Shown here piece after piece: positions 58,688 to 64,000 of a stretch of 64,000 nt of DNA (position 1 is its first letter; the number at the start of each line of letters is the position of its first letter). Location of the stretch: positions 81,065-145,064 of the forward strand of contig JAUSFD010000029.1 in assembly GCA_030649955.1 (NCBI GenBank), read 5' to 3'. Source of the stretch: Candidatus Peregrinibacteria bacterium. GTDB taxonomy: Bacteria > Patescibacteriota > Gracilibacteria > Peribacterales > Peribacteraceae. Position numbers and translations under genes: made by a program. The notes under the pieces were generated by a model. That model worked only from the letters and a program-made list of their open reading frames with translations. It was not told where the DNA came from and made no database searches.

Positions 58688-59968
58688 GTTCGAGCTCATG
58701 CTCCCCGTAATCCTTTCAATCTTCGCACCCAGACCGCGCAACTTCTCATCCAGGCGGTCGTAGCCGCGCTCGATGTAGCGGACGTCTGCGACGGTCGTCT
58801 CGCCCTCGGCACAGAGAGCGGCGAGCACCATCGCAGCACCGGCGCGGATGTCGTTACTGGCAACGAGCCTCCCGCGGAGAGGTGTTGGTCCAATGATCAG
58901 CGCCTGATGGGCATTGAGAATCTCCACGTGTGCGCCCATCTTCTCCAATTCGTAGAGGTACGCCATGCGCCCCTCGTAGAGGCGCTCGAAGATGCGGCTC
59001 ACACCCTTGGCCTGGGTCATGGCGACGCCCATCGCGGGTTGGAGATCGGTGGGAAAGCCCGGGAAGATATTCGTGCGGACGTGCATCGACTGGAGCGAGC
59101 TGATCTCGCCATCGATGAAGAGGACTCGCTCCTTCTCGTCGTACTTCCATATACCACCGAAGCGTTGCACCGCGTCGAGGAAGGAGAGGAGGTGCTCGCG
59201 GTCGATGCCGTGGAGACGCACTTTACCCTTCGTGACGAGCGCGGCGATGACGAGCGCTCCCGCCTCCAGGTAATCGGGGACGATGGTGTGGTCCGCGCCG
59301 ATGAGCGGCCGCTTGCCGCGCACGAAGACCGTGTGCATGCCGATGCCCTCGATCTGCGCGCCCATCTCCTGCACGAGGTGCTGGAGGTCCTGCACGTGCG
59401 GTTCCGCTGCGGCGAGGTCAATGCGCGTCTCTCCGGGGAGGAGTGACGCCGCGAGGATCGCATTCTCTGTCGCCGTGACGGAGAACTCCGGGAGGATGAT
59501 GTGCCCGGCGTGGAGCGTGCCCTGCAAGTGCAGAACTTCCTCCGTGCTCGTATTCTCCGCTCCGAGCTGCGTGAAGGCAGAGATGTGCGCGTCGACAGGC
59601 CGCTTTCCGATTACATCGCCGCCGGGGTACGCCATCTCCACAACACCGAAGCGCGCGAGCAGAGGGCCCAGGAGCACGATGGAGCCACGGAGGCTCGAGA
59701 CGTACTCCGCGGGGATGGGCTTGCTGCGAATCGCGTTGGCGCGGATGCGGACGATGCCATCCTCGAAGCTCGTCTGAGCGCCCAAGTACTCGAGGATGCG
59801 GAGCATGGCTTCTGTGTCGCGCAGCCGTGGAACGTTGCGCAGCACCGTCTCCCCCTCCTCAGCGAGGATGCTCGCCGCGATGAGCGGGAGCGCCGCATTC
59901 TTCGAGCCGCCGATGGAGACATCGCCCTTGAGAGGGATGCCTCCGTGGACGCGGTAACTGATATCCAT
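58667..59968 (-). CDS. murA: UDP-N-acetylglucosamine 1-carboxyvinyltransferase
   Basis: This 433-residue enzyme starts peptidoglycan synthesis by adding enolpyruvate to UDP-GlcNAc. It has the N-terminal GSKNAALPLIAASILAEEG motif, and the active-site loop YPGGDVIGKRPVDAH (about 117), where aspartate stands in place of the usual cysteine of GGCxIGxRP. The C-terminal ERGYDRLDEKLRGLGA motif is intact. The frame is open to 60061, but ATG 59968 (MDISYRVHGG) is right and follows TATACT by 12 nt. The last codons overlap a repeat. Confidence 0.96.
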   Translation of the reverse strand: MDISYRVHGGIPLKGDVSIGGSKNAALPLIAASILAEEGETVLRNVPRLRDTEAMLRILEYLGAQTSFEDGIVRIRANAIRSKPIPAEYVSSLRGSIVLLGPLLARFGVVEMAYPGGDVIGKRPVDAHISAFTQLGAENTSTEEVLHLQGTLHAGHIILPEFSVTATENAILAASLLPGETRIDLAAAEPHVQDLQHLVQEMGAQIEGIGMHTVFVRGKRPLIGADHTIVPDYLEAGALVIAALVTKGKVRLHGIDREHLLSFLDAVQRFGGIWKYDEKERVLFIDGEISSLQSMHVRTNIFPGFPTDLQPAMGVAMTQAKGVSRIFERLYEGRMAYLYELEKMGAHVEILNAHQALIIGPTPLRGRLVASNDIRAGAAMVLAALCAEGETTVADVRYIERGYDRLDEKLRGLGAKIERITGSMSSNGGQEGQ

Positions 59969-59980
59969 AACAGGAAATAC

Positions 59981-59986
59981 AGTATA
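59981..59986 (-). promoter_or_regulatory. -10 element TATACT for murA
   Basis: TATACT on the minus strand ends 12 nt before ATG 59968. Confidence 0.55.
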
Positions 59987-60011
59987 GACGAAAGGCGGAG
60001 GAGAACAGAGA

Positions 60012-60101
60012 GAATGTACAATGTACAATGTAGAATTTTGGAGAGAATCGCCGATTCTCAAGTCATTTTACATTGTACATTCAACATTCTCCATTCAACT
60101 T
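60012..60101. repeat. Heptamer-unit inverted repeat, family B copy 2
   Basis: The left arm (60012-60039) is four 7-mers of the type GAATGTA/CAATGTA; the right arm (about 60065-60098) is five 7-mers of the type GTACATT/ATTCAAC; the loop contains its own small hairpin GAGAATC/GATTCTC. It lies between lspA (3' end) and murA (5' end), both on the minus strand, and includes the lspA stop. Confidence 0.85.
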
Positions 60102-60535
60102 CTAGGAGGCTTCTTCCATGAGGAAAGACCTTCGAGCAAGAGAAGTGCGACTCCTATCGTAATCGCACTATCCGGGACATTGAACACGGGAAACGTTCCC
60201 ACCTGGAAGTAGTCGGTGACGAGACCGTCCCCGAAGCGATCGACGATATTCCCGAGCGCTCCGCCAATGATTATGCCGTAGGCAACTTGGCTCAGGCGGG
60301 TGTGCGCGGAACGCAGAGCAAGGATCGTAACGAGGACGAGCGCGCAGAGGATGAGTGCAGACTCCAGTGCACCGGGCAGCGTGATCCCGAAGGCGATACC
60401 CTCATTGAAGGAGAGGGTGAGTCCCACCCACTCTCCCAGGATCGCAATGCGATCCTCCAGAAATCGCCTCGCGAGCGTAGACGCGACGATACTCCCGAGG
60501 AAACTCACTGTGGCGCTGAGCCAGAGGGAACGCAT
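60095..60535 (-). CDS. lspA: Lipoprotein signal peptidase (signal peptidase II)
   Basis: This 146-residue protein has four membrane helices and the catalytic aspartates in GGALGNIVDRFGDG and FNVPDSAI. It cuts lipoprotein signal peptides such as those of the genes at 8504 and 62995. The usual FNxAD motif reads FNVPD. The frame has an upstream ATG at 60565; ATG 60535 (MRSLWLSATVSF) follows CATACT by 6 nt and starts the first helix. It is divergent from ftsW/rodA, with 72 nt between starts. Confidence 0.94.
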   Translation of the reverse strand: MRSLWLSATVSFLGSIVASTLARRFLEDRIAILGEWVGLTLSFNEGIAFGITLPGALESALILCALVLVTILALRSAHTRLSQVAYGIIIGGALGNIVDRFGDGLVTDYFQVGTFPVFNVPDSAITIGVALLLLEGLSSWKKPPRS

Positions 60536-60541
60536 AGACGC

Positions 60542-60547
60542 AGTATG
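60542..60547 (-). promoter_or_regulatory. -10 element CATACT for lspA
   Basis: CATACT on the minus strand ends 6 nt before ATG 60535. Confidence 0.45.
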
Positions 60548-60593
60548 ACGGAGGAACCACTGCATTTCCTAGCCCGACTCCTGTCGGCCCCCC

Positions 60594-60599
60594 TATACT
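60594..60599 (+). promoter_or_regulatory. -10 element TATACT for the ftsW/rodA-murG operon
   Basis: TATACT ends 8 nt before ATG 60608. Confidence 0.6.
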
Positions 60600-60607
60600 G
60601 CGCTTCC

Positions 60608-61798
60608 ATGTTCCGCCGCATCGACTTCCTGCTGCTCGGAATCACCGTGGTGCTGACGCTCTTCGGCTTGGCGATGATCGCAAGCGTCAGTGTCTTCGAG
60701 AGCTACCAGATCACCACCCGCCTCACGACGGAGGGACTCCGGGATGCGCCGGGGAACTCCTTCTACCTCTGGCGCAGCTTCATGCACGTCATCGTGGGAA
60801 TGGGAGGGCTCTTCGTCATGACGCTCATCCCGTACCACTTCTGGGAACGCATGGCGCGCCTGCTCTTCCTCGCGAGCATCATCCTCTTGATCTCCGTCTT
60901 CCTCCCGGGACTCAGCGCGGAGTACGGCACAGCGAGCAGCTGGCTACGGTTGGGAATCTTCTCCATTCAGCCCTCTGAACTCCTCAAGCTGACGCTCATC
61001 TTCTACCTCGCTGTCTGGCTCCAGAAGCGCGAGCAGCTCATCGGCACGTTCAAGGAGGGGTTCATCCCGTTCGCGTCGCTCCTCGTCCTCTCCACCCTCT
61101 TGGTCGCCATCCAGCCGGACTTAGGATCGTTCTTCGTCCTCTCCGGTATTGCGTCCGTGATGTTCTTCATCGCCGGAGGGAACGTGCTGCACCTGCTGCT
61201 GGGCGGCACGCTCGCAGGAGTGTTCGGGCTGCCGATCATCCTGAACGAGGACTACATCCGCAACCGCTTCATTGCGTTCCTCACGCCCAACGATCCTGCG
61301 ATCGCCGAGTCGATCGGCTTCCAGATCAAGCAAGCGCTCATCGCCATCGGCAGCGGGGGGCTCTTCGGCGTCGGGTATGGGAAGTCGATCCAGAAGTTCG
61401 GCTATCTGCCAGAGGTCCAGGCGGACATGATCTTCTCTGCAATGGCGGAGGAGCTGGGGTTCGTGCGCATCCTCATCGTCCTCATGATGTACGCCATCCT
61501 CGTGTGGCGCGGCTTCCGCATCGCTCAGGAAGCGCCCGACCGCTTTGGATTCCTCGTCGCCGCGGGCATCACCACGTGGATCGCCTTCCAGTCACTCGTG
61601 AACATCGCCGTAAACCTCTCGCTCTTCCCCCTCACAGGGTTGACCCTCCCCTTCATTAGCTACGGAGGCTCCTCACTCGTCACTCTCCTGGCAGCCATCG
61701 GGATCCTCCTCAACATCTCCTCGTACTCGACGGAGGAAGCGAACCTCGCACGGCGCGAGCGCAGGGACTCCACCGTCGGCCGCCGACTCTTCACGTAA
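60608..61798 (+). CDS. ftsW: SEDS-family peptidoglycan polymerase (FtsW/RodA)
   Basis: This 396-residue protein has about ten membrane helices and SEDS signatures: SSWLRLGIFSIQPSELLKL (about 115), AIQPDLGSF (about 165) and the late FPLTGLTLPFISYGGSS motif (about 345). SEDS proteins polymerise glycan strands from lipid II with a class B PBP. FtsW and RodA are hard to separate by eye; following murG favours FtsW. The long upstream open frame (to 60287) overlaps lspA antisense and is not coding; ATG 60608 follows TATACT by 8 nt. Confidence 0.93.
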   Translation: MFRRIDFLLLGITVVLTLFGLAMIASVSVFESYQITTRLTTEGLRDAPGNSFYLWRSFMHVIVGMGGLFVMTLIPYHFWERMARLLFLASIILLISVFLPGLSAEYGTASSWLRLGIFSIQPSELLKLTLIFYLAVWLQKREQLIGTFKEGFIPFASLLVLSTLLVAIQPDLGSFFVLSGIASVMFFIAGGNVLHLLLGGTLAGVFGLPIILNEDYIRNRFIAFLTPNDPAIAESIGFQIKQALIAIGSGGLFGVGYGKSIQKFGYLPEVQADMIFSAMAEELGFVRILIVLMMYAILVWRGFRIAQEAPDRFGFLVAAGITTWIAFQSLVNIAVNLSLFPLTGLTLPFISYGGSSLVTLLAAIGILLNISSYSTEEANLARRERRDSTVGRRLFT

Positions 61799-61809
61799 CG
61801 CACCCCATA

Positions 61810-62898
61810 ATGAAGATCCTCTTCTGCGGCGGCGGATCGGTGGGGCACCTCGCCCCGGCGATCGCCGTGTGGCGCGCAGTGCAGAGAAGCGATCCCTCGG
61901 CAGAAGCGCTCTTCGTGCCCACGGAGAAGGACGCTGATGCGGCGTACCTCATTGCAGAGGATGTTCCCTACCAGGCACTCCCGGCCCTGCGCAGCTCGTG
62001 GAAACTCCCGTGGGATTTCCTGCGTACCTACCGCCGCGCCCGAAAACAGCTCACCACCTTCGCTCCCAATGCCGTCTTCAGTAAGGGCGGCGCACTGAGC
62101 ATCCCCATCTGTCTCGCAGCGCGGAGGCTGCACATTCCCATCGTGCACCACGAGTCCGATGCGGTGATGGGACGCGCGAGTCGCATCATCGCGCGTATCG
62201 CCTCCGCCGTCTGCCTGGGATTCCCCCCGGATGAGGAAGCGTTGCGCGGCGGAATGCGCGAGTACGCAGCGACGTGGATCTACACCGGCAACCCCGTCCG
62301 TCCGCAGATCACGAACGGGGACAGACGCGAGGGTCTCGCACTCACGCGATTCCGCGGAGAGAAACCCGTTCTAATTGTCATCGGCGGGAGCCAGGGGGCG
62401 GAGGCCATCAACACTTTCATTGAATCGTCCCTCACAGCACTCCTTCCGCTCGTGGACATCATCCATTTGACGGGGAAGGGGAAGACCGGCGCGAAGGGCC
62501 AGCACGCAGGGTACTGGTCGCAGTCTTTCGCAACGAACGAGCTCCCGCACCTCTACGCAGCGTCGACCATCGCCCTCTCACGCGCGGGCGCCGGGTCCAT
62601 CAGCGAGCTCGCGATGAATGGTATTCCCACGGTCCTCGTGCCTCTGCGTGGACTCGCACAGGATCACCAATTCGCGAATGCGAAACGCATGGAGAGGAGT
62701 GGCGGGTGCATCATTCTGGAGCAGGGATCACTGACGAGAGAATTCCCCCAGCTCCTGCGTTCGCTCCTCACACATGGAGAGAAATTGGAGGCGATGTCTC
62801 AGAGAATGCGCGCAGCAGCAGCACCCGACGCTGCGGAACGGCTGAGTGAGATCGTGCTGCGCTCCGCTGCGCGTCGTGTAACCAATCCAAGAGGATAG
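61810..62898 (+). CDS. murG: UDP-GlcNAc:lipid I N-acetylglucosaminyltransferase
   Basis: This 362-residue GT-B enzyme makes lipid II. It has the N-terminal GGSVGHLAPAIAVW loop, the VFSKGGALSIPICLAARRL stretch (about 95), IGGSQGAEAINTF (about 195) and the donor-site SRAGAGSISELAMNGIPTVLVPL motif (about 260) with the QDHQFANA stretch. It begins 11 nt after the ftsW/rodA stop, so both are on one transcript. There is no Shine-Dalgarno before the ATG. Confidence 0.96.
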   Translation: MKILFCGGGSVGHLAPAIAVWRAVQRSDPSAEALFVPTEKDADAAYLIAEDVPYQALPALRSSWKLPWDFLRTYRRARKQLTTFAPNAVFSKGGALSIPICLAARRLHIPIVHHESDAVMGRASRIIARIASAVCLGFPPDEEALRGGMREYAATWIYTGNPVRPQITNGDRREGLALTRFRGEKPVLIVIGGSQGAEAINTFIESSLTALLPLVDIIHLTGKGKTGAKGQHAGYWSQSFATNELPHLYAASTIALSRAGAGSISELAMNGIPTVLVPLRGLAQDHQFANAKRMERSGGCIILEQGSLTREFPQLLRSLLTHGEKLEAMSQRMRAAAAPDAAERLSEIVLRSAARRVTNPRG

Positions 62899-62929
62899 TG
62901 GCGCGACCTAAAATATGTGGTCCCTTGGC

Positions 62930-62958
62930 TTGCGGAAGACCCATCCAGTGATTACCCT
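62930..62958 (+). promoter_or_regulatory. Promoter TTGCGG-N17-TACCCT for the cyclophilin gene
   Basis: TTGCGG (62930-62935) and TACCCT (62953-62958) at 17-nt spacing precede ATG 62995 by 36 nt. Confidence 0.45.
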
Positions 62959-62994
62959 GGGCTCCGCTCTCCATGACCTCCCCCACAGCTCCGT

Positions 62995-63798
62995 ATGTAC
63001 AAGTTCATCATTCCGCTCTTTGCCCTGGCATTCCTCCTCGTGAGTTGCAACCCTGCAGAGCAGCCGAATGACGGAAACCCGACAGGGGATGATCTCCTGT
63101 TTGGAGAGGAGAATGCGAGCAGTACGAGCAGCGTCAGCGCTATGGAATCCACAAGCAGTCAAGGCAATGCCATGACCGAACCCCAACCTTCCACCGGCAT
63201 CCACACGGTGGTGATGCACACCTCGAAGGGGGACATCACCCTCGAGCTCAATGCCGACAGTGCACCCAAGACTGTGGGGAATTTCCTCGCGCTCGCGGAG
63301 AAGGGATTCTACGACGGACTCACGTTCCACCGCGTTATCGATGGCTTCATGATCCAGGGGGGCGACCCCAGTGGCGATGGGACAGGCGGGAGTGATGTGA
63401 CATTCGAGGACGAGATCAACGCGAAGAGCTACGGGCTCGACAAGCAGAAATTGAAGGACGTCGCCGGCAACCAGCAGATCCCCGCAGGCATGGAGAACAC
63501 GACCGTCGAAGAGTTCTACGAACTCCAGGGCTACCAGTACAACGACGCCCTCGATTCGCTCCCCATGACCTACGGTGCTCTCGCGATGGCGAACGCTGGA
63601 CCCAACACGAACTCCAGCCAGTTCTTCATCATCCATGCGGAGGAGGGCACCCCATGGCTGGAGGGGAAGCACACGGTCTTCGGCAAGGTGACGAAGGGGA
63701 TGGATGTCGTGAACGCGATTGCCGCAGTGGCGGTGGACCGCACGACGAGCAGGCCACTCACCGCAGTGACGATGACGAGTGTGGAGGTGGTGAAGTGA
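62995..63798 (+). CDS. Lipoprotein peptidyl-prolyl cis-trans isomerase (cyclophilin type)
   Basis: This 267-residue protein has a lipoprotein signal peptide with lipobox LLVSC (cysteine about 18), a serine-rich linker (about 25-70) and a cyclophilin domain (about 75-265): [19 protein letters not shown], the active-site [15 protein letters not shown], then [14 protein letters not shown] and the [14 protein letters not shown] motif. An insert of about 40 residues separates the FHRV part from the SSQFF part. It should help extracytoplasmic proteins fold at the membrane surface and needs LspA for processing. Confidence 0.94.
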   Translation: MYKFIIPLFALAFLLVSCNPAEQPNDGNPTGDDLLFGEENASSTSSVSAMESTSSQGNAMTEPQPSTGIHTVVMHTSKGDITLELNADSAPKTVGNFLALAEKGFYDGLTFHRVIDGFMIQGGDPSGDGTGGSDVTFEDEINAKSYGLDKQKLKDVAGNQQIPAGMENTTVEEFYELQGYQYNDALDSLPMTYGALAMANAGPNTNSSQFFIIHAEEGTPWLEGKHTVFGKVTKGMDVVNAIAAVAVDRTTSRPLTAVTMTSVEVVK

Positions 63799-63822
63799 GT
63801 TTTTTCTTTTGAAAGAACAGCA

Positions 63823-64000
63823 TCACAGCTTCCGGTACACCTCTTTCCTATGCCCAATGCGGATGATGGTGATGATGCGAATGGTTGTCGCCACCTCGTA
63901 CACGATGCGGTAGTTTCCCAGGCGTATGCGATAACAGTGATCGTATCCCCCAATCGGCTCTGCACCAGACGGGAAGGGATCCGTCGCTAGTGCAGCGATA
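63823..64000 (-). CDS. RelE/ParE-family toxin, 5' end outside window
   Basis: The minus-strand frame is open from the right edge to a TGA at 63823, giving the last 58 residues of a protein: GGYDHCYRIRLGNYRIVYEV, then IRIGHRKEVYRKL at the end. This is the RelE/ParE core, with the RIRxGxYRIxY stretch and the terminal HR-x-x-VYR motif of RelE-type mRNA interferases. An antitoxin gene should lie upstream, outside the window. Confidence 0.88.
   Translation of the reverse strand, partial: IAALATDPFPSGAEPIGGYDHCYRIRLGNYRIVYEVATTIRIITIIRIGHRKEVYRKL

Noticed and set aside
18357..60101. CRISPR arrays
   Set aside because: The short repeats are inverted 7- to 9-nt tandem units without spacers, and there are no cas genes in the window.
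60287..60607. N-terminal extension of the ftsW/rodA frame by 107 codons
   Set aside because: It overlaps lspA antisense, lacks hydrophobic helices and lies upstream of the TATACT box that leads to ATG 60608.
1..64000. UGA recoded as glycine (genetic code 25)
   Set aside because: Conserved genes read through without internal TGA, and many end at TGA at the expected length (for example DUF2339 at 3768 and comM-like at 52926).

Overview
The window looks like a chromosomal segment of a G+C-rich member of the Candidate Phyla Radiation (Patescibacteria), most like Peregrinibacteria/Peribacteria. That placement is an inference from gene style: compact layout, many lineage-restricted helical proteins, SLH and Ca-binding surface proteins, almost no Shine-Dalgarno sequences, and a complete-looking murein toolkit. 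There is no rRNA in the window to confirm it. TGA is used as a normal stop, so the recoded UGA of Gracilibacteria does not apply.

Layout. 1-13.9 kb: a hypothetical gene cut by the left edge, a DUF2339 / DUF3999-TSP3 envelope pair, a TMTC-like TPR membrane protein, a small membrane-protein/lipoprotein pair, then an accessory stretch with a Panacea-type toxin-antitoxin pair, hicBA and tRNA-Trp. 13.9-31 kb: mainly housekeeping (pcm, topA, HU, jag/khpB, dnaJ, recJ, a fused uppP-dedA, hsp20, galU, uvrB, serS) with two surface proteins between. 31-37.6 kb: an orphan receiver domain, a degenerate P-loop-like protein, a GT4 glycosyltransferase, an amidase-SpoIID murein hydrolase and a prolyl-tRNA editing protein. 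37.7-39.3 kb: metK behind a SAM-I-type riboswitch. 39.4-47.1 kb: a three-gene operon ending in a 2221-residue protein of unknown function. 47.3-54.6 kb: zwf, pgl, yraN, a comM-like ATPase, a DUF1622 protein and pyrF. 54.7-64 kb: an SLH surface protein, a tRNA-Arg beside a broken tRNA copy and a Doc-type toxin-antitoxin pair, then murA, lspA, ftsW/rodA, murG and a lipoprotein cyclophilin, with a RelE-like gene cut by the right edge.

Together the genes describe a cell that makes and remodels its own peptidoglycan (murA, murG, ftsW/rodA, lspA, uppP-dedA, amidase-SpoIID), decorates its surface (galU, GT4, TMTC-like, SLH, TSP3 proteins) and runs the oxidative pentose phosphate entry steps. Two genome-wide habits stand out. 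First, about thirty genes have a TANNNT -10 element only 6-13 nt before the start codon, with no Shine-Dalgarno, implying leaderless or near-leaderless mRNAs. Second, intergenic gaps carry hairpins whose arms are tandem arrays of a 7-, 8- or 9-nt unit (nine elements in several sequence families), plus MITE-like REP doublets and small repeats inserted in a tRNA copy and in the pgl reading frame.
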